A program made the position numbers and the translations under genes. Under the pieces are notes generated by a model. It saw only the letters and a list, made by a program, of their open reading frames with translations, was not told where the DNA came from and searched no databases. 64,000 bases of DNA from Lytechinus variegatus (taxonomy: Eukaryota > Echinodermata > Echinoidea > Temnopleuroida > Toxopneustidae): the NCBI RefSeq assembly GCF_018143015.1, contig NC_054740.1, positions 51,518,240-51,582,239 on the forward strand. Direction: 5' to 3'. This document shows positions 50,201 to 61,743 of this stretch, piece after piece. The stretch's first letter is position 1; each line of letters starts with the position of its first letter.

Positions 50201-53200
50201 ATGTGCTATTGGGTTAGAAAAAACTTTTATTTTAATTCAAAAATATATTAATGACAAAAATGTTTTATTATTTGTATGATTAATATGTTAATGACTGTCT
50301 TGCTTATAATCAAGTGGAAATTATATGAATTAACAAGAATTAATTGTTGACCGATTGTTGGTCGATTCTAGAAATTTCAGGATAATACAACAAGAAAGAA
50401 AAATGATTGGTATATTTGAATCATTCCCCTTTATAAAATGTCAACAATATTCATAGAAAGTGCAATATTTTTCAATGATCACTGTGTCAATCTACATATT
50501 TCTTTGTTATATCAATGTAATATTAATGTTCTAATTTCAGACTGGAACTAGAGAGCTTGGCTCTGACTGGTCTACTACAGCAAGGAATGTGCCAGGGGCC
50601 AATCTGATGAACATGTGGCAGAAGATTTGGCAATGGGTGAAGAAACACTGAGATTGAAATGCAACCACAGGTAACATGTAGACTAGTAAAATGCTATAAT
50701 GATGACAAAAAATGAAGGATATTGTTTAGGTTGCAGAATGTTAAATCATTAAAACCCACATCAATGATAATGAAATCGCACTGTACCAGATTTTAAAGTC
50801 AGTTTGTAATGTAGACATTACATAGACATGAAAGACCATGACCATGCAAAAAATCATCCAGATGGTCATTTTTGTACATGGTTTTGGAAAACAGTGCGGG
50901 AGCTGAAAAACATAAAAATTACCATTTGGTCATGATTTTTTGCATGGTCGCTCACTTTAAAAACTCTACAGTTAACATGCGACCCCAGCCCCCCCCCCTT
51001 CTGTTTGCGTAGCCCCTACTCACACCCCTCAATCCATTTTTCACTACTTGCTCATGTGTATGTACATACAAGCTACATTACGAGGAATAATTTCTCTAAG
51101 TTTCTCGGCCAGAGCATATGTCATTTACTATTTTTATTTTTGATTAACATAATAAAAGCTTGAACCCTTTGTTTACCCCCTTCTATATGAATTCTGGTAA
51201 TCAAAAGATGTTTTATTTCCTGTTTTTAGACATGTACATATACATGTGAGAAGAAATACAAGATTGTGGCAAATATTTTAATTAGTTCAATACTCTTTTT
51301 TCCTTCAGGTGGAGGCTTCACCCAAACTTTTCAGACGGATGCGAGATACAAAGTTACCCAAGTATAAATGGTTGAAGGTTTTGGAGAGCCAGACAAGAAG
51401 GCAGGAAATGTGATGTCACTTGTAAGTTAAAACACTCTTAAGTATGACTGCCTCACTTTGGCGAAGAAAGTAGTCACATTAAAAAAAATTAAATTGCCAG
51501 TACTGTTCTCTTCTTTATTTGGTCTTCTAGCAGTCAATATTTGAAAACAGTGACATCTATAAGTCTATAAGATAATAAGTACTTAGATGCTTAAATGATT
51601 ATTGATGATATTTCTTGGACAGTTGTAAAACATCCATTATCAATCAATGCTAGATGCTGTGTCTTGCTTTCTATTGCCAAAGTAGTAAATGAATGTTCCA
51701 TTGTTCTGCATTCCTATTAGACCCCCCACACACCATCACCCTCTGCTTTGTCAGCTAGGAACACTGCAAAATTACCCAAAAAAGAACACAATTTTTTTTA
51801 TATCTCTTGTAGGCATGTATAAATCAGATAAATTTAATGACTACAAAAGCAGTCATTAAACCTCACTTATTCAAATGATCTTGGTAGGGGGGGGGGGGTG
51901 GCTCAGGATCTTGCCTGTAGATTGTGCACTCACTTCAGAAATCAGCAGGTTGGTTCTGAATCACGAAATAAAAAACAAATGTGATAATTTTGGATTTTGA
52001 CTCCCTTTATTTTGTCATTAAAGTCATTAAAATCAATTATGTATACATGTACATTTTAATTTTTTTCTTATGCATTTTTTTTGGGTTGTTTAACCCTAAG
52101 AAGACGGGGGGGGGGGGGGCTCGACATTTTTCGCGATAAATCAGCTGCTCAAAGTTTTTTTAATGTGTCGCTCGCTGACTTTTTACTTTCAAGACTCTCG
52201 CGCAACTTTTGAGACCAAAATTGTGACCCCCAGGTACGCGTTTCCGAAATTACGCAACATTTCGTAAGTGCATGCAGACCCAAAATTGCTCAAAAACATG
52301 AATTTGTGTACAAATCCAATGCAAATAGTGTTTTTAGCCAAAATTCATAAAATGTATCATTATTTTTCCTTTTACTGCTTAAAATCATTTAATTTTATCT
52401 TGTCTATGGTAAAAATAAAGTCCCTGAAAATTTCCATTGAAAACACAATGAAAAGCAAAAAGTCATAAAACAAAGAAATACATAAGAAATTTAGAAAACA
52501 ATAGAATACATAAGAAAATAAATGTGATGTGTACATTTTTGAAAAACAAATTTGATCAGATGCCTATCTAGAGTATGTGAAACAAAAATGAGCATTTTAG
52601 GGGCTTTATTTTATTAATAAGCCAGTTCGTAGTTCCTTTCTGCGCATGATCAAAAGATTCTATGCATGATCAGAAGAAGGTCATTTGTACTAAAGTGACA
52701 TGGTGCTTTAAAATCTAATGAGATAAGCACCAACTTTGATGTCTTGATTATTCATATATTCTTTTGAATTGTCATTTTCATTTTCATCCACAAAAAACAA
52801 CAATGCTTCCACGAACGACTGGTATTTCACAGTTTGCAAAGTACATTGTGCAACATGCTAAGATATGCATTCAAAGTAGGAATGCAACAAATGCCTTCAT
52901 TACGTGTTCATTTGTGTGCTATTCTAGTCACCTGGTCTATTCAATTTCTTCATCCTGCTATGTAAGGCAAGCTTACGTAATATCTTGCTTTGAAATCTGC
53001 CTATCATGATGAAAGAAATGAAAGGTCATTTGACCAAAATTGTCCACGAAGTAACTACGAACTGGTCTATTAGAGCAAACTTATGATTTTACGCATAAAT
53101 TTTCATAATTTTCATAATCAATGAGCAGTGAGATTTTTCGCAGAATTTTAACAGCGATAATTAAATTAGGAATAAATGACTTTGGTATCAATAATCATGG

Positions 53201-56200
53201 AAATTAATATCTTTATTAATAAAATATCACATGCTCTATAAATTAATTCCATTTCAGTGTAATACTTCAATAAACATGAACAGCAGCAGGAGCAACAACA
53301 GCATCAGCAGCCGAAACCTCAACTGCAAGAAGAGATGCAGCAACCGCACCGACAACATCAAGAGCAACAGCAAAAATACCTACATGTATTACAGCAGAAA
53401 TGCAACAATCACATTGGCAACATCAACAGTAGCAGGAGCTCCAACAACCATGCAGGGAACATCGCGCGCAACATGAATAACTTCATGAAGAGATGCAACA
53501 ACCACAGTGGTAAACATCAACAGCAGTAGCAACAACGACAGTAGAAACAAAGCCAATGTCAAGGATTAAGCAATCATACAGGAAACAACACAAGCGGCAA
53601 CATCAATAAATGCATCAGGGGATGCAACAGCCATACTTGTAAACAGCAGCAGTAGCAGCGATGACAAGAGCAACCACACAGGCAACACCTTGAGCAACAT
53701 CAGTAGCAATGCACCAGCAATGAAACAATCACACCAACAACACCAAGAGCAGCAGCAAAAAGAAAATAAATTACAGCAACCATGATGACAACAGCAGCGG
53801 CAACACCAACAACACTAATGAATGTTGAAAAACTTGTACAAAAGTCAATGACACCACAGTTTTTTTTTAGAATTTATTGGACATTATTGATTAAAAAAAT
53901 GCACAATGATTTATTCAGGTTGAAGAAAATTATGTGTGAAAAAATTGTGTACATTTGAAGATGTTTCCTGTGTATTGAATAATTTTTATGAAAATATAGT
54001 TTTATAGATGAAAATATGATTCTTGAAATGTCTACTTTTTATTTGTCATTGACTAAAGATAAATACATTTTCTTTGAATTTTCTTAATGAAATGAAAAAA
54101 AGGGAATTTATTCAAATGTTATCATTATTATCATCGTTCTTATCTTTATTATTATTATTATCACTATCATTATTACTATTATTATTATTGTTATTGATAT
54201 TATTATTATTATCATTATTATTCTTATCATTATTGTTATTATTATTATCGTCATTAAGTATTATTTTTCTCATTATTATTATAATTATCATTATCATTAT
54301 TTTTTTATTATTATTATGATCAGTAGGACTAGTAACATGTTAGTATTTAGATTAATTATTATAATTATTGTAATTAAAATCATTCCTTCATTTTTGTCTC
54401 ACCTGCGAAGCAAAGTGAGACTATAGGCGCCGCTTTTCCGACGGCGACGGCGGCGTCAACATCAAATCTTAACCTGAGGTTAAGTTTTTGAAATGATGTC
54501 ATAACTTAGAAAATATATGGACCTAGTTCATGAAACTTAGACATAAGGTTAATCAAGTATTACTGAACATCCTATTACAGTTTCATGTCACATGACCAAG
54601 GTCAAAGGTCATTTAGGGTCAATGAACTTAGACCATGTTGGAGGAATCAACATCGAAATCTTAACCTGAGGTTAAGTTTTTGAAATGTCATCATAACTAA
54701 GAAAATATATGGACCTAGTTCATGAATCTTGGACATAAGGTTAATCAAGTATCACTGAACATCCTGCATGAGTTTCACGTCACATGACCAAGGTCAAAAG
54801 TCATTTAGGGTCAATGAACTTTGGCCGAATCGGGTGTATCTGTTGAATTACCATCATAACTTTGAAAGTTTATGGATCTGATTCATGAAACTTGTACATA
54901 AGAGTAATTAAGTATCACTGAACATCCTGTTCGAGTTTCAGGTCACATGATCAAGGTCAAAGGTCATGTAAGGCCTATGAAATTTGGCCATGTTGGGTTT
55001 TTTTTGTTGAATAACCATCATATCTCTGTAAGTTTATTGGTCTAGTTCATAAAAAGTGGACATAAGAGTAACCATGTATCACTGAACACCTTGTGCGAGT
55101 TAGAGTAGTATTCAAAGTCAGAACTGCTGCTATATTGAACCTCGTGATGCCGGTGAGACTGCCAGAGGCATTCCACTTGTTTTCTTTTATTCTTCATTTT
55201 CTTCCTCTTCTTATTCCTCCTCTTATCATTATTATTATTTTTATCATTATTATTATCATTAAGCATATTTTATCATTATTATAATTATTATAATTATTAT
55301 TTTTATGATCCATAGGAGAAGGAGCATGCTATTATTTAGATTATTATTATTGTAATTAAAATAATTCCTTCGTTTTTTATTTTCTTCTTTCTCCTCCTTT
55401 TGTTCTTCCTCGAACTTCTTCATCTTTTTCTTCTTCTTTTTCTTCTTCTTCTCCTCTTCTTCTTCCTCTTATTATTATTCTTATTCTTCCGCTTCTACTT
55501 ATTCCTCTCCTTCTTCTGCTTCTTCTTCTTCTTCCTCTTATTATTATTATTATTGTAATTAAAATAATTCCTTCGGGTTTTTGTCTCGCCTGCGTAGCGG
55601 AGCGAGACATAGGTATCACTATTTCCGGTGTCGGCGGCGTCGTCGTCAACAATTGTGTTGTACACCCAATAACTTTCTACAGCTTCGAGGTGGGATCACC
55701 AAATTCATACCAGAGGTCCATCTCGTGAAAGCACAGGTCAAGTTCGAATATGAGTTGAATTTGAATAAGGTCAAAGGTCAATGAACTTTCCATGACTGGC
55801 ACTGTGCTATGTTGTACACCCAATAACTTTCTACAGCTTCGAGGTGGGATTGCCAAATTCATACAAGAGGTCCATCTTTTGAAGGTGCAGGTCAAGTTCG
55901 AATGTGAGTTGAATTTGATTAAGGTCAAAGGTCAATGAACATTTTACTTCAGAACTCAGTACTCTCTATAATTGAACCAGATTTTGTATTTTACTTGTTT
56001 ATTCTTTAAAAGCTGTTGTTGTTATTTATTTAATGAGCTATAGTTCTTGACACCATTTATAATATTCACACAAATTTGCCAAAGGTACAATAGAAAAGCT
56101 GTCAAAGTTTTCACTCACATTGTTATGAATTACATTCTTTTTCACTAAAATTAATTTCCTTACTTCCATGGAAGTCATTATACATGTAGCTTCATAGTAT

Positions 56201-58203
56201 TAACAGCATTCTTAGTGTTATCTCATTTCCTAGGGATAAAGTAGGCCTATAGCATTATTGCATATGTAAACTGTCAGAACCACAATTCACCCCCTAAACT
56301 GCTGACAGCCTCGGAAGTCATACAGCATAGTTTTGACATACATTCTCTTCATGACTGCAATATGCAGGCGAGACAACGCTTGGCGTTTGCCTTGTCTTCT
56401 TCTTTTTCTTCTTCCTCTGCATCCCTCTTCCTCTCCTTCATATTATTATAATTACTATCATTATAATTATTACTAAATTTGTATTTTCATAATTGTTGTC
56501 TGTGATATTTTTTTGTTATTGTTGTTCTTCATCATTATCGTATACTCCTTTTTCTTCTACATCATTTTCTTCTACTACTACTACCTCTCCTTTTTCTTCT
56601 TCTTCTTCTTCGTCTCCTTCATATTGTAATTATTTTTTTACTATCATTATTAATCATTGTTGTTGGTGATATTATTTTTCTTGTAATTGTTGTTGTTTTT
56701 CATCATCATTATCTTATTCTCCTTCTCCTCCTTCCGCTTCTTTTTCTTCTTATTGTTATTGTAATTATTATTATGATTATTAATATTACCATTATTATTA
56801 TCATTATTATTGTAATTATTATTATTGTTAGTATTATTATTACTATTATTATTATTATTATTATTATTAAAAACAAAATAAAACGCACCCTTTCGGCACT
56901 TCCGGGGGGGCTTTGGACGAATGGATGCGTTCCAGTGAACGCGACGTGACGTAACGCTCCAAGCGCACCCTTTCGGCCAAGCCGGGGGGGCTTTGGACGA
57001 ATCTTCGCGTTCGCGTTGACGCACCCTAACGCGACAGCACCCACCCTTTCGAAATAAGCCTTCTGATACTTGTTGAAGTAATTCCTGTTACAGGAAACGG
57101 CAAAGGCGTCTGGATGATTGAAGTCATTAATTTCTTTATTTTGGTAGGAGATGCAATGAGCGATTGAAAGTTGCTTGCGGGATCCCCCCCAAAAAAAAAA
57201 AATCCCGACGTTTTATCGTAGACATATACAATTAATTGTATGTAAATCTGTACGCAAGTCTTACATATTACCTCTATTTGGTGCTGCTGCTACTACTAAT
57301 ACTACTACTACTACTCCTACTGATAACAATGAGAACAGTGATACAAATGATAAATATTGATGATGATGATGATGATGATAATGAATAATAATAATAATAT
57401 AGTTAATAGTAGGTATTAATAATCATGATAATTATTATCAATGATGATAATAATAATCATTGTAATAATAACCTGAAATAAAGGACTACAAGTTCTTACT
57501 GGATGTGTATTTTCCGTCTCCTGTGTACAATACTGCCTCAAGACTCGAGGTTTGTGTAGCCATCGCACAATGAGGTATGGTGTAAATCACGGGTAACCTC
57601 AGGACTAGGTCGTCAGGTGCTAAACACTGTACACCGAAGCAGACTGACACCTCTTCTTCACTTACACCAAGATTAGGAGTGTCTGGCAGCACACGAAGAA
57701 GAAGTTCTCTTTTCTCTTGGCTGTCGATTGCACCAGGAGGTATCTCAAGCTCAATTCCAAATGACTCTAGCTGAAGTTTGCCACCTTCACTTCCTACTCT
57801 CTGAATACATTCCAGTTTGATTGCTTTGGTACTTCCTCGTGGTAAATCTTCTTTTCCTGTAGAATAATGGTGACATGCATGAGTTTGTCCAACTTTTTAT
57901 TAAAGTTTCCCTGTTTTAGTAAGGCTATAAAAGTTCTTAAAAACATGGTCCCGTAACACAAAGGTTAGCGATTGATCGTACGCTTGATTTTTACGATTGA
58001 TTGTAGTCAATGCATTGGCGGCGGAAGCCAATAAATTTAGGGGGTGTCCACCTGAAATTTTGGGATGGACACATGTAAAAAATAGGACAAGCGACCCAAA
58101 AATTTTTGAGAAGCAAAAAAAAAAAAAGGTCATCAACCTAAATTTTAGGGGGGGACAACATACGTGTCAAGGGGGTCCACGTGAATTTAGGGGGAAATTG
58201 ACA

Positions 58204-58239
<36 letters not shown>

Positions 58240-61200
58240 TTATCAAAACAAAATTTAGGGGGGGGACCGTCCCCCCCACCTAAAATTTAGGGGGGGGGAC
58301 ACGTCCCCCCCGCTTCCGCCGCCTATGAGTCAATGGAATCAATCGTAGAAAAGATTACTGCTAAATTTTGTGTCCCAGGACTTACTTGTTTTTATCAATG
58401 GATGTGAATTCGTTCCACATCCAAAGAGGTACTTCCGATATTGTGAAAACATTCCCTGAAACAGAAACATGGGACCGATGTTATTTTTTCTGCATAATGT
58501 TATGAAAATTATGAATACGGTATAGGCCTATACCTCAAGTAGCATTCCTGTATGCGTGGAGAATGGCAGAATTATAGAAAATTCTCACAACCCACCATTT
58601 TGACATTTGATATTTTTATACTTTCCCTTCAGTAAATTCAACCCCATGATAGTTGTTTTCCACACGTCAGTGCAAGAAAAATCACATTTTTTAAAAAACT
58701 AACACCAGATCGAGATATTCCTTTCTCAATATTTATCAGCCCTTTAGCCAGGGCTTTCTTTCAGGGGGTTCAATTCCTACTCATCCTTGACTAGAAACAA
58801 AATTGAAAAAAAAATGGTCATTAGTCATAACTGTTTGGTATTTCATCCAAGAAAATCTGTTTCCCTCCCATATTCTTGATTTGGGGAATTTAGGAGGTTC
58901 GATTGGCTACAGGTTTGTGTATATTCGCTCACATTAACTTTTAATTATATGACCGAAAGGGATATTAACCTGTTGCATGGGACAGGCTTTCCTGTGCTAT
59001 GTCACATTCCTCTCCTTCCACAACCCTTTTTTCCTCCCACTTCAGGGATCTGGACGTCGGTCTGTTCTTGAACTTTGACCACTTCAGCTGCACCTACAAG
59101 GTCTTCTATGATTGTTATAAAGGACAAATAATATCTCGTTAAAATTTGATGTAATTTTTTTATCAACAAACAAAACTTTATATGATACAAACTGATGATG
59201 ATGATGATGAAGAAGATGATGATGATGATGATGAAGAAGAAGATGATGATGGTGATGATGATGATGAAGAAGGTGATGATGATGGTGATGATATGATGAT
59301 GGTGATGATATGATGATGATGATGGTGGTGGTGGTAGTGGTGGTGCATGATCATGATAATGTTATATAAAAGAAGAATTGTAAGAGCAATTACATTCATT
59401 TTATTTAGTTATTTTCTCTTTAAGGATATTCATAGCATAGAATGATTAAGAATTTTCCAGTACAGCTTTGTTGGACATGAGATCGAGTAATCTTTGTTAT
59501 CTCTGGAATGTCCCAAGAGAAACAATACAGACTGCTAAACAATAGATTGCTACACAATAGACTGCCTGCAGTGAAAAGGACAATAGGATTAGCTATTTTG
59601 TTTGCAACTGTTAATTTCACTGAGGTCATTCAAGAGTCTTCTAGATTTGACTGCTCCTGATAGAAGGAGAATGTTCTTTTTAAAGACAATACCAGAAGCT
59701 TCCAGAATAGTGAATACTAGAAAGAGTAGTGAATAATTTGTATAAAAGCTGGCAGTCTCTTCAGGGAGATATATCATATCAGAGCACTTCATATATATCA
59801 TGATCAGAACTCAGAGTTTCACGCCAGACTCTATGTCAGAGCACAGATTATTTCCAAACAGGAATACCACATTTACCTTCTGTGGAATTATTTTCACGCC
59901 GTCAATGAACTGTTTGTAGTTACTTCGACAGAGGAATTCTCAGTTCTCATCGAGATCATCAAGCTGTTTTGATGAACGCTTTTCAACTCATGGATTGCTG
60001 AAATTGACTTTTTAATCATCATCAACATAGTTTTCACGGACATTTCAACTCGTTACAGTGACTCTTGTTATTTATCTTGCTTCGATCAATTTAATCATCG
60101 CCAGCATTATGGACATTAATTTAAGGAACCTTTGCCAGCCACCCTGGAAATTATCATTTAGAATAAGTTCAGAACTGTCACTTCAAGAGATGTAAGATAC
60201 ATATTATTTATGTTACGTTAGTATTGATCCATATGTATTTCCTGTAATAAAAAAAGGAAATCAAATTTAAAACTATTTCACTGCTATTTGTTGCAGTATC
60301 GTACCAAATAATCGTAAGGATAATAATGAAAATGGTATAAAGAGATAAAATGATTAAGATAATTCAAAATCATATAAAATTGTATGAATGATAAAGATGA
60401 TAATAATGTCATTTATTCAAATGGGCATCATCAAAGCCAACATACTAGATCACAAGTGATTTTTAAAGTTATATATGCAGTGACAAGTAGTGTATGGGAC
60501 ACGGAATATATTACATGGAAATAAACAAAATACGAATAGAGAGCTTATTATTAATAAACCTCATAACAATTTCTGAAATACATTGTGGATGATGAATAAA
60601 ATGTAAATATAAATTACGTATAACTAACTCACCTTCAGCCTGCGCAGATGTTGATGGAGCAAAGGTCATTTCCTTCAACTCGGAAGACACCCTTGTACCC
60701 TGCTTAGATCCTGCTAATAAGTCCTGACTTTCATGCTTTGTTGTGATCTTGACACTGGGAAACGTCTCCGAAAGCGTGTCTGTGTCCGATTGCGACAGCC
60801 GGTGTTCCATATTTACAAACTTGATTTCCCGAAGAGACGTGCATCCAGCGCGAAGCGAACGTGCTTCAGATGAAGACAAATCAAGATCACACCTGTCAAA
60901 TGTCAGGACGGTAATTCCTTTGAATTCATTGAACAATAGATGCATCATATCGGCCATAGGTACGACTCCACTCGCCCCTTCAAGTTGCAGCTCACAAGCT
61001 GAAGATGTACGGTACCATTTAACGGTGGTCAGTTCTACATCTCCAAGCTGCACCTTTTTGGCTTCAACAGAGTTAAAGAGTGGACTCATCACATCACCTG
61101 CGTGCAGTACATTCGTTAATGATTCAAGTGTGTAGAAATCATAATCTGCAAAGGGTTCAAGGCGAATGTTGGTCAGATGAGGAAATTTGCACGATGAAAT

Positions 61201-61743
61201 GTCTTTAGTTGACTTGCGAGATATCAAACGTCTAGGCGTAGATAAAACGAGTGATACAATATCCGGACAGAAAGAACTAAGGAAAAAGAGGAACCTGTCG
61301 AGATGATATGTCTTCCAGACTCTTATTCTACACTCTCTCAAAGAAGACAACGGAGTGATGTCATTGTCTTGCTCACCGGTGGGTGGGAAATCTACATCTT
61401 CACATCGCAGATCTAGCCTCTCTGCATTTGGGAAACAATCACCAATAGCTAGCAGTGCATCTTCAAGCGAATCACCATCATGGTACTCCAAGCAAACGGT
61501 GAGGGCCGACCTCATCGGCTTGAAATTGGATCTATCTTGATGTACGATTAAGTCGTCGCTGTCAATGCCGATATGCTTCACTTCTGGGCAAAGTTGAGCC
61601 AGAATGGTGATGATGTTTTCCAAGGGCATCTCCAGATCATCCATTAATGCAATACGAGTCTCCTCATCGACGCTCATCCATTCCTGTACTTGAACCTCTA
61701 GTCCAGCATCACCCCTCAAACAGGTCTCCTGTCCAGATCTCAT
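43546..61743 (-). CDS. LRR - ZU5 - UPA - Death protein (PIDD/NLRP1-FIIND-like), 5' end probably missing
   Basis: Ten exons: 61743-60633, 59093-59041, 58455-58386, 57856-57500, 47391-47153, 46506-46378, 45449-45281, 44264-44104, 43674-43546, with the first exon possibly starting at the acceptor 61745; nine listed segments have closing phases, giving 805 residues from the first ATG. Order: leucine-rich repeats (1-370), linker, ZU5 (about 430-610), UPA (about 611-710), Death domain (about 720-797). ZU5 is marked by GGKLQLESFGIELEIPPGAI, and HFS lies at 561-563. UPA has PVYIMVAGVGL and GGRLCVPFELYF. The Death domain has LSNKLGSEWRMVG and ends MLLRWRKVNG plus a helix. In PIDD1 and NLRP1, ZU5-UPA self-cleaves before the Ser of such a motif to free the death-fold tail. 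Function as a cytosolic death or inflammatory signalling scaffold is inferred. The short exon at 59041-59093 is the weakest call. Confidence 0.85.
45056..45262. mobile_element. hAT-like MITE in gene 3 intron, near-perfect 8-bp target duplication
   Basis: 207 bp with ends CAGGGGCAGATCCAGG and, inverted, CACTGGCGGATCCAGG. The flanks are GTTTCTAG (45048-45055) and ATTTCTAG (45263-45270), 7 of 8 identical. The interior is G-rich. It sits 19 bp from the exon ending at 45281. Confidence 0.85.
45281..46506 (-). CDS. Gene 3 UPA exons
   Basis: 46506-46378 (43 codons, acceptor GTAAAAG, donor TGT|GTACGT) and 45449-45281 (56 codons plus one base). The first contains QPVYIMVAGVGLKMQC. The second contains SYQRLRCGGRLCVPFELYF and ends in a strand-rich ETFIFPLDFS. 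This strand pattern fits the UPA domain that follows ZU5 in UNC5, PIDD and ankyrin. Confidence 0.75.
45530..45900. repeat. ATAATG/AATAAT microsatellite tracts
   Basis: Degenerate AAT/ATG trinucleotide runs split by a GC-rich patch (about 45668-45718). Confidence 0.85.
47153..47391 (-). CDS. Gene 3 second ZU5 exon with HFS autoproteolysis-type motif
   Basis: 79 codons plus two bases, phase-matched to the exon 10 kb upstream. KLKMDHFSWAKI aligns by pattern with the HF|S cleavage strand of ZU5-UPA proteins: His, Phe, Ser, then Trp. The donor is GAG|GTATAT. Confidence 0.85.
47443..47619 (+). repeat. Left inverted end of the 9.6-kb element
   Basis: Begins GGCTTATGTCGAAAGG and contains GCGTTAGGGTGCGTCAACG and a C run. 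The last part carries an inverted sub-repeat (GGGGGGGCTTTTCCCGAACC), so the end itself is partly palindromic. Confidence 0.85.
47620..48453. mobile_element. Element H, CAGGGGTGGTATTCTGAG inverted ends
   Basis: 834 bp. The left end CAGGGGTGGTATTCTGAG is the exact inverse of CTCAGAATACCACCCCTG at the right; both are followed by GATAAAATATTTTATTTTATC-like runs. The interior contains repeated TTTATCTTGCGTAT and a TATAAAAGCGCG. A 61-codon minus-strand frame at 47985-48170 is unassigned. Target duplication is unclear. Confidence 0.8.
48949..49095 (+). repeat. Repeat F copy 2
   Basis: Colinear with 19672-19820, from GGCATTATCGTGATATAGGG to GTGGTTCCCAAAACCAC. Confidence 0.75.
49480..49985 (+). repeat. 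Repeat B copy 2, uninterrupted, ending in a palindrome
   Basis: Runs from AGACCAAAAGCTTCGG through GACAAAATTGAAGAGCC. The distal part is a hairpin: arm 49774-49838 (AATTGAAGAGCCCCGAC ... GGTGGCTGCACAATAG) and its inverse at 49911-49975. It gives the empty site for the repeat A insertion at 1247. Confidence 0.85.
50838..50951. repeat. Short hairpin element with GACCATGCAAAAAATCAT ends
   Basis: GACCATGCAAAAAATCAT, then GGTCATTTTT, are mirrored by AAAAATTACC and ATGATTTTTTGCATGGTC. A related half copy is at about 18623-18665. Confidence 0.75.
52100..52335 (+). repeat. Repeat I copy 2
   Basis: Matches 37325-37570 (CTGACTTTTTACTTTCAA, CTTTTGAGACCAAAAT) after a run of G at about 52107-52118. Confidence 0.65.
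53275..53830 (+). repeat. Degenerate CAG/CAA trinucleotide tract
   Basis: About 550 bp dominated by CAR, AAC and ATC triplets. Frames across it are Ser/Asn-rich or Gln-rich and broken by stops. Confidence 0.85.
54115..54320. repeat. ATT/ATC microsatellite
   Basis: About 200 bp of TTATTA/ATCATT triplets. Similar ATT and CTT tracts follow at 55190-55580, 56390-56640 and 56750-56875. Confidence 0.95.
54394..55180 (-). mobile_element. Repeat A copy 3 (shorter array)
   Basis: Read on the minus strand it begins ACAAGTGGAATGCCTCTGGC and ends GCAGGTGAGACAA. It has about three AAGGTCAAAGGTCA-bearing units instead of five, which explains its 787-bp length. Confidence 0.8.
55581..56376. mobile_element. 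Related element A2 (TTGTCTCGCCTGC inverted ends)
   Basis: TTGTCTCGCCTGC at the left is the exact inverse of GCAGGCGAGACAA at the right. The interior has two tandem units of about 145 bp (near 55655-55795 and 55800-55940) with GTACACCCAATAACTTTCTA and AAGGTCAAAGGTCAATGAAC. Same terminal signature as repeat A but otherwise different sequence. Confidence 0.8.
56885..57060 (-). repeat. Right inverted end of the 9.6-kb element
   Basis: Read on the minus strand it begins GGCTTATTTCGAAAGG. Inside, a second copy of TTCGTCCAAAGCCCCCCCGG and GCCGAAAGGGTGCG forms a sub-terminal direct repeat. Confidence 0.85.
57290..57475. repeat. CTA, GAT and AAT microsatellite runs
   Basis: TACTACTACTACTCCTACTG, then GATGATGATGATGATGAT and AATAATAAT runs, just downstream of the first ZU5 exon. 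Confidence 0.9.
57500..57856 (-). CDS. Gene 3 first ZU5 exon
   Basis: 119 codons between a TTATTCTACAG acceptor and a CCA|GTAAGA donor. Conserved ZU5 signatures are GGKLQLESFG, the PPGAI turn, and the strand LRLPVIYTIPHCA followed by AVLYTGDGKY. Confidence 0.92.
58013..58327. mobile_element. hAT-like MITE with perfect 8-bp target duplication
   Basis: 315 bp with ends CATTGGCGGCGGAAGC and, inverted, CATAGGCGGCGGAAGC. AGTCAATG flanks both sides (58005-58012 and 58328-58335). The interior repeats AAATTTAGGGGG and contains a long A run (about 58206-58237). Confidence 0.9.
59193..59345. repeat. GAT/GAA microsatellite
   Basis: About 150 bp of GATGAT with GAAGAA and GGTGGT interruptions, in a gene 3 intron. 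Confidence 0.95.

Larger units (their letters stand above)
50541..53830 (+). ncRNA. Candidate spliced non-coding transcript, antisense in gene 3 intron
   Basis: Exon-like blocks: 50541-50670 (after TTCTAATTTCAG, before GTAACA), 51309-51421 (after TTTTTCCTTCAG, before GTAAGT), and a last exon from 53258 (after TTCCATTTCAG) running through a CAG/CAA-rich stretch. Only a 38-codon frame, starting MQPQVEASPKL, crosses the first junction. Splice strings are good but there is no homology, so a decayed gene or chance is possible. Confidence 0.28.
47443..57060. mobile_element. 9.6-kb element with long inverted ends and perfect 9-bp target duplication
   Basis: TTCTGATAC flanks both sides (47434-47442 and 57061-57069). 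The ends start GGCTTATKTCGAAAGGGTGG and stay nearly identical, inverted, for about 105 bp. A GG start with a 9-bp duplication fits Merlin or Mutator-like elements; the family is undecided. No transposase frame was found. The interior is a nest of smaller repeats and microsatellites, so it is non-autonomous or decayed. It lies in the gene 3 intron 47392-57499 and accounts for 95% of it. Confidence 0.85.

Noticed and set aside
53231..53529. Ser/Asn-rich and Gln-rich frames
   Set aside because: Products of the CAG/CAA tract; stops occur in every frame.
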